Source of the DNA: UMGS1322 sp900550765
GTDB taxonomy: Bacteria; Bacillota; Clostridia; Christensenellales; QALW01
Direction: 5' to 3'
Assembly (NCBI GenBank): GCA_958448705.1
Contig: CAUDEY010000021.1
Location: 1 to 37,593 of the forward strand
Length of the DNA stretch: 37,593 nucleotides
The first letter of the stretch is position 1. Every line of letters starts with the position of its first letter. Shown piece after piece: positions 21,910 to 29,713 of the stretch. A model generated the notes under the pieces. The model was not told where the DNA came from. It saw only the letters and a program-made list of their open reading frames with translations, and ran no database searches. The translations under genes and the position numbers were made by a program.

Positions 21910-22728
21910 ATGATATTGTATATTCCGGATGGTACGGAGGAAGAGAAGGCACTTGCACGGACTACGCATATGACCGTTGCTGCACATCAGGATGATATTG
22001 AATTGACGTCTTTGGCCGTAATAGGCCGGTGCAGAGAAACTGAGGGAAGTTATTTTACAGGAGTTGTGGTGACGGACGGTGCGTCCAGTCCGCGGACGGG
22101 AGAGTATGCCCATGTAACCGACAGTGAAATGATAGCATTGCGCGCACAGGAGCAAAAGGAAGCGGCAAAGCTGGGGAATTATAATGTATTGGCAATGCTG
22201 GGCTATTCTTCGGCACAGATTAAACAGCGGGAGGATATGGCTTCGCGGGATACCCTGGCTGCATTGATCCGCCAGTGCCGCCCGGAAGTCATTTATACTC
22301 ATAATCCGGCAGATCGGCATGATACGCATGTTGCAGTTATGCGGCGGACAGTAGAGGCAATCCGAAGTCTTTCACCGGAAGAGAGACCCGCGCAATTGAT
22401 CGGCTGTGAGGTATGGCGTTCACTGGATTGGCTGCCGGACCACCGAAAGATCCTGTTGGATACAGGGCGATATATGGATTTGGCAAAAAACTTGCTGGGA
22501 GTATTTAAGAGCCAAATTGCCGGCGGAAAGCAGTATGACGCGGCATTTGCAGGAAGGCAGCGGGCAAATGCTACTTTTGCGCAGAGTCATTCCTGCGATG
22601 AATACGCGTGCGCTTCTATTGCTTTGGATATGACGCAACTGATTAAAGACGATACGCTTTCTGTTGAGGCTTTTATTCAAGAACTTATTGATGCGTTTAA
22701 AGCAGAAGTAACTGCACGGATCTTATAG
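21910..22728 (+). CDS. PIG-L/LmbE family N-acetyl-sugar deacetylase
   Basis: 272 residues starting at ATG 21910, behind AAAGGAGATGG; the longer frame from 21856 contains the promoter. The zinc motif is AHQDDIE (His26, Asp28, Asp29; the family norm is AHPDDxE), and the third ligand region is THNPADRHDTH. Family members remove the acetyl group from N-acetylglucosamine-type groups (GlcNAc-PI, GlcNAc-malate in bacillithiol, GlcNAc-inositol). With an AraC regulator and NagB-type operon next door, a catabolic deacetylation of an N-acetylamino sugar or glycoside is likely. It is cytoplasmic; no signal peptide. The exact substrate is inferred. Confidence 0.85.
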   Translation: MILYIPDGTEEEKALARTTHMTVAAHQDDIELTSLAVIGRCRETEGSYFTGVVVTDGASSPRTGEYAHVTDSEMIALRAQEQKEAAKLGNYNVLAMLGYSSAQIKQREDMASRDTLAALIRQCRPEVIYTHNPADRHDTHVAVMRRTVEAIRSLSPEERPAQLIGCEVWRSLDWLPDHRKILLDTGRYMDLAKNLLGVFKSQIAGGKQYDAAFAGRQRANATFAQSHSCDEYACASIALDMTQLIKDDTLSVEAFIQELIDAFKAEVTARIL

Positions 22729-22732
22729 AAAG

Positions 22733-22768
22733 AAAAATATCGGGCATTAGCCCGATATTTTTTTAGTT
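22733..22768. terminator. Bidirectional terminator between deacetylase and glycosidase-like gene
   Basis: A perfect 13-bp stem (22733-22745 with 22750-22762) with loop ATTA and T-runs on both sides. It overlaps the region next to the stop codon of the converging lipoprotein gene. Confidence 0.85.
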
Positions 22769-24610
22769 TTTTGTTACCAGCAGGACCATGTCATCGGCGA
22801 CAGGTTTTTGCGGGATATCATAAGTACCGTCTGCTGCGGTAATCTTATCACTTATTGTAGTATATTCGCCCGTACGGGGATCAAACCATTTTGCCGTATA
22901 GGTAGCAGAGGTATCCATTTTACCTAAAAGACCGGCAGAATCGGTAGTTTTATTATACAGATATACGACGTAGGTATTGTTTTCATCATGTGCCGCGGCG
23001 TAATATCCTGATTTTGCTTCGCTCTTGATAAAATATTCATTATTGTCAAATTCGGGAATCAGTTTCCACCAGCTGAGGTTTGTAAAGAAATTTCGCAAAT
23101 AAGTCATTTGATCGCCGATGGGCATTTTCATCATCTGTCCCCAGGTGGTTTTTTTATCTTCTACCGTGACGTTATCGATGCCGTCGTAAGCCGGTTCATT
23201 CATGGTGTAAGTGGTCTTATAATACCACATGTCAGCACCGCCGTAACCGTAGCCGTACATACCGGAAAGATAGGAGATCCAGCCGCTGACGCGGGCGCCA
23301 AAGTTTTTGGTATAGAGATGATCATAGCGAGATTCATAGTTGATTGTAACTTTGCCCTCACCGAAATCCCAATAATTTTTGGGAATTTCAAAATTATACT
23401 GCTGATCTACAGTAGGACGCCATTGCGCACCCCACCAGGTATGTTCTTCCATACCAAAGAAAACAGAACGCTTTGTTGTACCGGTAATTTGCGTTTTGGA
23501 GGGATCATAGTTTCCGTACCCACCGTCAACACCGCGGACAGGTGTGTTGCCTACGGCGCCGATTGTGGCGGCGTTCATTTGATGCGCAGTGATCGGGTGC
23601 TTGTAGGGATCCAATTCATAGATGATTTTGCACATTTTTTGATAGATGGGATAAATGTCACCTAATGTACTGAAATTCGGAGCATCATCAACCTCCTGCC
23701 CTAGGGTCCACAGGACAGGGTATGCTGCATAACGGGCAACCCAATATCTTGTTGCGTGGTATAGATAATCATCGTCAAAGAAGTTTTGGGTTATACTTCC
23801 GGGGAAAATCAATTGTGCATTGGCATGGACGAGCCCTTTATCTGCAATGTATTGAAAATATTCATCGCACCGCTCAAAGCCCTTGATATCCGCACGGGTG
23901 ATACCATTCGTAGCGTCAAATCCGGCGCCGATGGGTTCACTTTGATATACGGTAAATTTTTGCTCTACCCGTTTATCCACAATATATTTAAAATGGGAAT
24001 CCGTATCGATTCCGTCTGCATTGGGACCGGCACTGTCAAATTCTTCGGTCAGCATCGTCCAGTGTGTATCGCCCAAATAGAAGAACGGGGTACCGTCGTT
24101 GTATAAAAAGTAGCGTGTATCTTTTTCGGTTTTCAAAAAGCCGCGCTTATAAATTTCCAAATCACCTTTGTAGGAATTGCAGGCCAACGTACCGGTTTTT
24201 CCTGTAAGGCCGAGATCTGTACCTTTTGTAGAAACGGTATAATCCCAAATGCCGCATTCCGTGGGGGCAAAGCGTACTTTCCATTCTTCTCCGCCATTCC
24301 AGAATGCCGGCATTTTTAGCGTGGTAGAGGTTGTACGGTTGGTAAAGGTAACGTCTACTTCGGCTTGTTCGATTTTGGTAATGCGCTCCGTTGCTTCAAA
24401 TGGGATCTCAACAGCAATCCACTGTTCCGTTACATAGTCAGTTTCTTCGGTAATATCTGCGGGCGGCTGGGTAGGAGCAGGGGTCACTTCCGCAGTAGGG
24501 GGGGTTTCGTCGGTGCCGGGAGCATTGGGCGTATTGTTGCATCCTATCGCAACAAAAGCACAGCTTCCAAGCAATGAAAAAGCAAGAATTCTTTTCCATG
24601 TCGATCTCAT
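22763..24610 (-). CDS. DUF5060/DUF4038 glycoside-hydrolase-like lipoprotein (paralogue 1)
   Basis: 615 residues. The signal peptide ends in lipobox VAIGC (lipid-linked Cys24), followed by a Pro/Thr-rich linker. Residues about 60-150 are the DUF5060 beta domain (VEIPFEATERI, RFAPTECGIWDYTVS). About 165-515 is the DUF4038 TIM barrel, with FFYLGDTHWTML, TVYQSEPIGAGF, LWTLGQEVDD (possible acid/base Glu), INYESRYDH and GWISYLSGMYGYGYGGADMW. The C-terminal 90 residues match the collagenase-type binding domain (KWFDPRTGEYT). Relatives include apiosidase-like GH140. It acts outside the cell on a plant or host glycan; the substrate is unknown. The ribosome site AAGGAGG lies 9 bases before the ATG. Confidence 0.85.
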   Translation of the reverse strand: MRSTWKRILAFSLLGSCAFVAIGCNNTPNAPGTDETPPTAEVTPAPTQPPADITEETDYVTEQWIAVEIPFEATERITKIEQAEVDVTFTNRTTSTTLKMPAFWNGGEEWKVRFAPTECGIWDYTVSTKGTDLGLTGKTGTLACNSYKGDLEIYKRGFLKTEKDTRYFLYNDGTPFFYLGDTHWTMLTEEFDSAGPNADGIDTDSHFKYIVDKRVEQKFTVYQSEPIGAGFDATNGITRADIKGFERCDEYFQYIADKGLVHANAQLIFPGSITQNFFDDDYLYHATRYWVARYAAYPVLWTLGQEVDDAPNFSTLGDIYPIYQKMCKIIYELDPYKHPITAHQMNAATIGAVGNTPVRGVDGGYGNYDPSKTQITGTTKRSVFFGMEEHTWWGAQWRPTVDQQYNFEIPKNYWDFGEGKVTINYESRYDHLYTKNFGARVSGWISYLSGMYGYGYGGADMWYYKTTYTMNEPAYDGIDNVTVEDKKTTWGQMMKMPIGDQMTYLRNFFTNLSWWKLIPEFDNNEYFIKSEAKSGYYAAAHDENNTYVVYLYNKTTDSAGLLGKMDTSATYTAKWFDPRTGEYTTISDKITAADGTYDIPQKPVADDMVLLVTKN

Positions 24611-24642
24611 TCTTAAGATCCTCCTTTTGCATAATATACTTT

Positions 24643-24651
24643 ATTATAGCA
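24643..24651 (-). promoter_or_regulatory. Extended -10 promoter of glycosidase-like gene 1
   Basis: On the minus strand TGCTATAAT (24651-24643) is an extended -10 element. Only a weak TGGTTT (24671-24666) stands at -35, at a 17-base spacing. Confidence 0.5.
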
Positions 24652-24780
24652 AATAAAAAAATCAAAAACCATTGCAAATCTTGTTGCGTTTGTCAAAATT
24701 AATTTTATTATTTGCATACTGAGAAGTTAAAGAAATACTGCGTGTGCATAGAGCCGGTATACAAGCAAACATAACAGAAT

Positions 24781-24870
24781 CGGAATTGTAAGGCAGGAAA
24801 GAGGGGGAGAACCCGAAAGGTTTGTACCCCTTGCTGATACTGGAGATCTGAGCGCAAAAAATTGTAAACA
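24781..24870 (+). other. Possible structured RNA in an otherwise gene-free interval
   Basis: The 470 bases between 24610 and 25082 hold no gene. Within them GGGG (24804-24807) pairs with CCCC (24827-24830), and inside this AACC pairs with GGTT around a CGAAA loop, with an asymmetric internal loop between. The following CTGATACTGGAGATCTGAGCG has a loose likeness to the 3' half of TPP riboswitches, but the CTGAGA element is absent. It lies upstream of the promoter at 25007, so it is not the leader of the HTH gene. Low confidence. Confidence 0.25.
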
Positions 24871-25006
24871 ACAAGAGGCTTTTTGTATAAGAGAACAGAA
24901 GTTATCTTTTGTGAGGCGGAGGCTTTATACATCTAATCCTCGTTTTGCTTCAAAAAAATTGCATCGTGAGCGAAGAACTTATTGGATTTCCTGAATTATT
25001 TTTTTC

Positions 25007-25035
25007 TTGACGCTATACGCATATCCGAATAAAAT
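25007..25035 (+). promoter_or_regulatory. Promoter of the HTH-lysR pair
   Basis: TTGACG (25007-25012) and TAAAAT (25030-25035) with a 17-base spacer, 47 bases before the HTH gene start. Confidence 0.7.
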
Positions 25036-25063
25036 ATCATTGTAAGATTATTCGGCTATGCGT
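25017..25063. promoter_or_regulatory. 14-bp inverted repeat over the HTH-lysR promoter
   Basis: ACGCATATCCGAAT (25017-25030) is repeated inverted as ATTCGGCTATGCGT (25050-25063) with one mismatch. One arm fills the promoter spacer up to the -10; the other lies in the leader 19 bases before the gene. It is probably an autoregulatory site for the HTH protein or LysR. In RNA, if transcription began upstream, it would form a hairpin. Confidence 0.6.
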
Positions 25064-25081
25064 ACTTTACGGGGGAGAGAA

Positions 25082-25261
25082 ATGGATTATATATCAGTAA
25101 AAGAGGCGGCGCTAAAATGGGAAATCTCTGAACGACGGATTCAAAAATTATGCGAAGAAAACAGAATAGGCGGAACACAAAAATTTGGGCGTTCTTGGAT
25201 GATTCCTAAAACGGCAGAGAAGCCCACAGATTTACGAAGAAAAGAGGATGCGCTAAAATAA
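25082..25261 (+). CDS. Small helix-turn-helix DNA-binding protein (MerR/excisionase-like)
   Basis: 59 residues. MDYISVKEAALKWEISERRI is a winged-helix MerR/excisionase-type HTH (residues 1-30), followed by QKLCEENRIGGTQKFGRSWM, in which the Arg-Ser-Trp is typical of the wing contacting DNA. A short basic tail follows. ATG 25082 comes after GGGGGAGAG; the longer frame from 25058 is less likely. It is co-transcribed with the LysR gene 12 bases downstream. It is too small to hold a sensor domain, so it may be an accessory DNA-bending factor for the same regulatory region. Confidence 0.75.
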   Translation: MDYISVKEAALKWEISERRIQKLCEENRIGGTQKFGRSWMIPKTAEKPTDLRRKEDALK

Positions 25262-25273
25262 AGCAGGTGAATT

Positions 25274-26176
25274 ATGATGTACAACCCTCAACTTGAAACA
25301 TTTTTGAAGGTAGCGGACGCAGGCAGTTTTAATAAGGCGGCGGAGGAAGCTTACATTACCCCTACTGCCGTTATTAAGCAGATTAATTTACTGGAAGATT
25401 CGTTAGGCGTTAAATTATTTGAGAGAACGCACAGAGGACTCTATTTAACCAAAGCGGGGCAATCTTTGTATCAGGATACAAAATACATTATTCAATATTG
25501 CAGGGACTCTGTAATACGGGCAAAGAATGCAATGCAGGAGGATGGAAATATCATTCGCATCGGAACGTCGCCGATGACGCCCGCTCAGTTGCTTACACAA
25601 TTGTGGTCTAAAATGCAGGTATATTGTCCCGATATGAAATTTCAGATCGTTCCTTTTGAAAACACACCGGAAAATGCACGGGAGATTTTATCTAATCTTG
25701 GTACAAATATTGATGTGGTCGGCGGTATATTCGATGAAACAATGTTTGGTCTGCGCAGCTGTGTCGGTTTAGAACTATCTCGTGAGCCGCTGTGCTGTGC
25801 GGTTTCTGTACATCACCATCTTGCCAAAAAAGATACGCTGAAAATAGAAGATTTGTACGGTGAAAATCTGCTTTTAATACACCGTGACTGGAGTTTTTAT
25901 ATTGACAGACTGCGTGACGATATTTGGAAAAATCACCCGCAGATCAATGTTATAGATTTTGATTTTTACAATATGAATATATTTAACCGCTGTGAAAACG
26001 GAAATGATATCTTGATCGCGATTCCTGGTTGGGCAAATGTGCATCCGCTTTTAAAGGTTATCCCCGTTGAATGGGAACACAGTATTCCGTACGGAATATT
26101 ACATTCTCCCGAACCATCCGAAACGGTCAAACGGTTTCTTGATGCGGCAAAGACAATGGTAACTCAAAATGCATAG
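25274..26176 (+). CDS. LysR family transcriptional regulator
   Basis: 300 residues, normal for the family. The N-terminal winged HTH reads LETFLKVADAGSFNKAAEEA, then ITPTAVIKQINLLEDSLGVKLFERT, followed by the linker helix. The effector domain (about 90-300) starts IIRIGTSPMTPAQLL. The start is ATG 25274 or 25277 behind GCAGGTG. It immediately precedes the redox cluster in the same direction, but an intrinsic terminator separates them, so it is likely the cluster's activator and not a member of its transcript. A T-N11-A motif follows its stop codon. The ligand is unknown. Confidence 0.9.
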   Translation: MMYNPQLETFLKVADAGSFNKAAEEAYITPTAVIKQINLLEDSLGVKLFERTHRGLYLTKAGQSLYQDTKYIIQYCRDSVIRAKNAMQEDGNIIRIGTSPMTPAQLLTQLWSKMQVYCPDMKFQIVPFENTPENAREILSNLGTNIDVVGGIFDETMFGLRSCVGLELSREPLCCAVSVHHHLAKKDTLKIEDLYGENLLLIHRDWSFYIDRLRDDIWKNHPQINVIDFDFYNMNIFNRCENGNDILIAIPGWANVHPLLKVIPVEWEHSIPYGILHSPEPSETVKRFLDAAKTMVTQNA

Positions 26177-26178
26177 AT

Positions 26179-26193
26179 ATAACCTTTGGGTAT
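26179..26193. promoter_or_regulatory. LysR-type box between lysR and the redox operon
   Basis: ATAACCTTTGGGTAT is an imperfect inverted repeat containing a T-N11-A spacing (T26180, A26192), the LysR consensus form. It starts 3 bases after the lysR stop and about 80 bases before the first operon gene. Motifs of this kind are common by chance in AT-rich DNA. Confidence 0.4.
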
Positions 26194-26205
26194 AAACTGA
26201 TAAAC

Positions 26206-26239
26206 AAAACGAGACTTCTTATGAGATCTCGTTTTTTTT
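26206..26239 (+). terminator. Intrinsic terminator between lysR and the redox operon
   Basis: AAAACGAGA (26206-26214) pairs with TCTCGTTTT (26227-26235), and the T-run extends to eight (26232-26239). The first operon gene starts 22 bases later, so the operon promoter must overlap this hairpin, or transcription must read through it. Confidence 0.75.
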
Positions 26240-26260
26240 ATACTATAAACAGAAAGGCTG

Positions 26261-27292
26261 GTGACGGCTTTGAAAAAGACCGCTTTTATCCCAATGCTGG
26301 TGTGTATCGCCGTTATCTTTGCAGGATGCAATACAGAAATAAACAGGGCAGATATAGGCATGGATTTTAAAGAAGAAGAAATATCTGTGCGGGAAAGTCA
26401 AAACAACAGTGAAAGATATACCGCAGATACAAAAATAATCGATGTGATAAACGATTCTGTTTTTGGGAACTATGGCAGATTGCTATTTCCCGTGAATAAC
26501 AGATATTACAGCGGTGATACCTTAGGTGAATTGAGGCTTACTTGGTACAATAATATTGATCCCAACAAAACTGTTGAGATTGCAAACTATATGAAAGATC
26601 ACGCCGAAAACGGCGATAGGATTTTCTATGATATTTATAGCGATGAGGAAAAAACAGCCGATCCCTCAAAGGCAGATACAGGCTTGTTCTTCTTTAAAGG
26701 AAATCCCGGGGAACGATTTGCAGTATGCAATGCAGGCGGCGGATTTGCTTATGTGGGTGCAATGCACGATAGTTTTCCCCACGCTTTGGAATTATCGAAA
26801 ATGGGCTACAACGCATTTGCTTTAATTTATCGCCCCGGCGCACAAACCGCCTGCGAGGATTTGGCCAGAGCAATCCGTTTTATTTTTGAAAATGCCGATG
26901 AGTTAGAGGTAAATACAGACTGCTATTCCCTTTGGGGCGGCTCGGCAGGCGGAAGGATGGCGGCATGGCTCGGTTCTTACGGCACGGCAGCGTTCGGAGA
27001 GAAAGATTTGCCGCGGGCCGGGGCTGTGATTATACAATACACCGGTCACAGCGAATACAGCGAGAGCGATCCGCCGACCTATGCTTGTGCAGGCGAAAAT
27101 GACGGTATTGCAGACTGGCGTACCATGGAGGCACGGCTTACCCGTTTGAACGCACTTGGAATCCCGACCGAATTTCATCATTATAAGGGACTGGGCCATG
27201 GGTTCGGTCTTGGCACGGGAACAGTTGCTGAGGGGTGGATAGACGACGCTGTCGATTTTTGGAAAACGCACATGGATAAAAGAAAGGACTGA
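26261..27292 (+). CDS. Alpha/beta-hydrolase (esterase-like) lipoprotein
   Basis: 343 residues. The signal peptide ends with lipobox IFAGC. The hydrolase fold occupies the second half: an oxyanion-type segment NAGGGFAYVG, nucleophile elbow WGGSAGGRM (Ser in GxSxG), an acid region AGENDGIADW and His in GLGHGFGLG. This is the layout of BD-FAE/acetyl-esterase-like enzymes. It should act outside the membrane on an acyl or carbohydrate ester. The start is GTG 26261 or, equally possible, TTG 26270 (LKKTAF...); the ribosome site AAAGG fits neither perfectly. It is the first gene of the redox cluster, and its stop lies 4 bases before the alcohol dehydrogenase ATG. Confidence 0.8.
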   Translation: MTALKKTAFIPMLVCIAVIFAGCNTEINRADIGMDFKEEEISVRESQNNSERYTADTKIIDVINDSVFGNYGRLLFPVNNRYYSGDTLGELRLTWYNNIDPNKTVEIANYMKDHAENGDRIFYDIYSDEEKTADPSKADTGLFFFKGNPGERFAVCNAGGGFAYVGAMHDSFPHALELSKMGYNAFALIYRPGAQTACEDLARAIRFIFENADELEVNTDCYSLWGGSAGGRMAAWLGSYGTAAFGEKDLPRAGAVIIQYTGHSEYSESDPPTYACAGENDGIADWRTMEARLTRLNALGIPTEFHHYKGLGHGFGLGTGTVAEGWIDDAVDFWKTHMDKRKD

Positions 27293-27296
27293 TAAA

Positions 27297-28466
27297 ATGC
27301 ACAACTTTATTTTTGAAAACGCTACAAAGGTTTTTTTCGGTAAGGGCTGCGTCAAGGAATATTTATCTTGCCTGACGAAGACCTACGGCGATGCCGTTAT
27401 GCTTTGCTATGGCGGTGGTTCTATTAAGAAAAATGGTATCTATGACGAGGTAACAGGAATTTTAAAATCCGCAGGCAAAACCATAGTAGAGTTTAGCGGA
27501 ATTATGGCAAACCCTACCTATGCAAAGGTTCTGGAAGGTGCAAAACTCGCAAAGGAAAACGGTGTTAGTTTGCTTTTAGGAATTGGCGGAGGTTCGGTTA
27601 TGGATTGCTGCAAGGCAATTTCGATTGCCGCACGCTATGACGGCGATATTTGGACAGATTTTTTCGCCCGTCCTGGTATTTTTGATTTCGAGCCGCTGCC
27701 GCTTGGCGTTATTGTAACCGCCGCGGGTACGGGCAGTGAGTGCAACGGCGGTGCAGTTATCACTAACGAGGATTTGAAAATCAAAACGGGGAGAGACTAT
27801 CCGCAGTGCAATCCTAAATTTGCTCTGCTCGATCCGACCTATACTTACAGCGTACCCAAAAAACAAATGGTAGCCGGCAGTTTTGATATTCTCTCACACG
27901 TTATGGAGATTTATTTCAGCGAGCCGAACGAGGACAATATATCTGACGAGATTTCCGAGGCGCTTATGCGAAGTGTGATACGTAACTTACGCACGGCAAT
28001 TCTGAATCCGCAGGATTACACGGCACGAAGCAACCTGATGTGGAGTGCAACAATGGCGGAAAACCGAATTATCAAATTTGGCAAACGCACGGATTTTGAA
28101 TGCCACCAAATGGAACATCAGCTCGGTGCGTATACAAATTGCAATCACGGCGAAGGCCTTGCTGTTCTGCACCCAGTTTATTATCGGCATATTTATAAAT
28201 ACGGCCTGCCGAAGTTCCGACGCTTCGCAACCGAAATTTGGGGAATTTCGGCAGATGGCAAAACAGAGGAAGAAATTTCTCTTGCAGGTGTGGAAGCGTT
28301 AGCGGATTTTATTAAAGAAATTGGCCTGCCCACAACCTTACGGGAACTTGGCATAACCGAGCAGACGGACTTAAAGAAAATTGCTGATTCCGTTTCTATT
28401 GTTCCCGGCAGTTATAAACAAATGACGCACCAAGAAATCCTTGAAATTTTCAAAGAATGTTATTAA
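27297..28466 (+). CDS. Iron-containing alcohol dehydrogenase (butanol dehydrogenase type)
   Basis: 389 residues, cytoplasmic, close in pattern to BdhA/YqhD enzymes that interconvert aldehydes and alcohols with NAD(P)H. The nucleotide site GIGGGSVMDCCKAIS lies near residue 95-109. Metal ligands appear as Asp and His in GSFDILSHVMEIYF, then His in CHQMEHQLGAY and His in NCNHGEGLAVL. The ribosome site GAAAGGA lies in the tail of the previous gene. An NAD(P)H-linked enzyme inside a cluster of external flavoproteins suggests the pathway has cytoplasmic and surface parts. Confidence 0.92.
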   Translation: MHNFIFENATKVFFGKGCVKEYLSCLTKTYGDAVMLCYGGGSIKKNGIYDEVTGILKSAGKTIVEFSGIMANPTYAKVLEGAKLAKENGVSLLLGIGGGSVMDCCKAISIAARYDGDIWTDFFARPGIFDFEPLPLGVIVTAAGTGSECNGGAVITNEDLKIKTGRDYPQCNPKFALLDPTYTYSVPKKQMVAGSFDILSHVMEIYFSEPNEDNISDEISEALMRSVIRNLRTAILNPQDYTARSNLMWSATMAENRIIKFGKRTDFECHQMEHQLGAYTNCNHGEGLAVLHPVYYRHIYKYGLPKFRRFATEIWGISADGKTEEEISLAGVEALADFIKEIGLPTTLRELGITEQTDLKKIADSVSIVPGSYKQMTHQEILEIFKECY

Positions 28467-28494
28467 AAAAATAATATGGAAAGGAATGTTTACT

Positions 28495-29709
28495 ATGAAA
28501 AAGGTAATCGTTGTTTTAATGAGTCTTGTCCTTGTATTCGCTTTTGCTGCTTGTAGTAATCAGCAAGGTGCACCGAATACATCTTCACAGAGGAATTCAC
28601 AAACCAATGAAATTACACCTGCGCCGGATCATAAAAACGGAAACAATCTTGTGGTGTATTTCTCAATGCCTGAAACTACCAATCCCGATAATATGACCAC
28701 CGAAGAAGATAACAGTGTAGTTGTTATTGACGGCGAGGTGCTTGGCAATACGCAATATATGGCTTATGTTATCAGGGAAACTATTGGTGCAGACATCTTT
28801 CGTATTGAGCCGGAAATACCTTATCCCACGGATCATGACACCCTTGTTGATCTTGCGAAGGAAGAACAGAATGACAAGGCAAGACCGAAAATCAAAGATA
28901 AAATCGAAAATTTTGAAAGCTATAAAAACGTCTTTATCGGCTATCCGAATTGGTGGGGCGATATGCCAATGATATTATATTCTTTCTTTGATGAATACGA
29001 TTTTTCAGAAAAAAACATTATTCCTTTTAATACTCACGGTGGCAGCGGTTTTTCGGGTACTGTTTCTACAATTCAAGAACTTGAGCCAAACGCCGAGGTG
29101 ATAGAGGGGAAATCCATTTCCCGTAACGATATTCAAGATGCAGAACAGGAAATTATTGCGTGGGTGAAATCCCTTGGTTTTGAACAGCAGGAATCTTCTT
29201 CTGCAGCAATGTCAAATTCCATCGATGAAACAGGGAAAACATTAGTTGTCTATTACTCTGCAACAGGCAACACCGAGAATGTGGCAAAAACAATTGCAGC
29301 AGCAACAAACGGCGATTTATTCAAACTTGAGCCCGTTGATCCCTACAGCAACGAAGATTTGGACTATACGGACGACAACAGCCGTGTTTCGCGTGAACAC
29401 GATAATCCCGGTGATGTACCGCTTGTAAGCAGCACAGTCGATCATTGGGAAGAATACGATACTGTTTTCATCGGTTATCCGATTTGGTGGGGCATTGCCG
29501 CTTGGCCCGTTGACGGCTTTATCAAAACGAACGACTTCACAGGCAAGACTGTTATTCCTTTTGCAACCTCAGCAAGCTCGGGATTAGGTGAAAGCGGCAG
29601 GCTGCTTGCGGAAATGGCGGGAGAGGGAAATTGGTTGGAGGGAAGGCGCTTTTCCTCCGGTACCGATGAAAATGAAGTGATTGCTTGGGTAGAAAGCCTT
29701 AAAAACTAA
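28495..29709 (+). CDS. Tandem flavodoxin-domain lipoprotein
   Basis: 404 residues from ATG 28495, behind GGAAAGGA. The signal peptide ends in lipobox FAAC, then a Ser/Asn/Pro-rich linker. Two flavodoxin-like domains follow. Domain 1 (about 48-240) has FIGYPNWWGDMPMILYSF, but its FMN phosphate loop carries a long insertion before LGNTQ. Domain 2 (about 250-404) has the canonical loop YYSATGNTENVAK and FIGYPIWWGIAAWPV. The WW after the GYP motif should stack on the flavin. Flavodoxins are normally cytoplasmic one-electron carriers; here two copies are tethered outside the membrane. The neighbours are esterase-like lipoproteins and a DUF4405 membrane protein. Confidence 0.85.
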   Translation: MKKVIVVLMSLVLVFAFAACSNQQGAPNTSSQRNSQTNEITPAPDHKNGNNLVVYFSMPETTNPDNMTTEEDNSVVVIDGEVLGNTQYMAYVIRETIGADIFRIEPEIPYPTDHDTLVDLAKEEQNDKARPKIKDKIENFESYKNVFIGYPNWWGDMPMILYSFFDEYDFSEKNIIPFNTHGGSGFSGTVSTIQELEPNAEVIEGKSISRNDIQDAEQEIIAWVKSLGFEQQESSSAAMSNSIDETGKTLVVYYSATGNTENVAKTIAAATNGDLFKLEPVDPYSNEDLDYTDDNSRVSREHDNPGDVPLVSSTVDHWEEYDTVFIGYPIWWGIAAWPVDGFIKTNDFTGKTVIPFATSASSGLGESGRLLAEMAGEGNWLEGRRFSSGTDENEVIAWVESLKN

Positions 29710-29713
29710 TGTT

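Noticed and set aside
24800..24866. TPP riboswitch
   Set aside because: Only a loose match to the 3' half; the CTGAGA element and the closing stem are missing, and no thiamine gene follows.
24662..24932. Two minus-strand frames of 70-74 codons
   Set aside because: They run through an AT-rich gene-free interval and the possible RNA structure, and lack ribosome sites.
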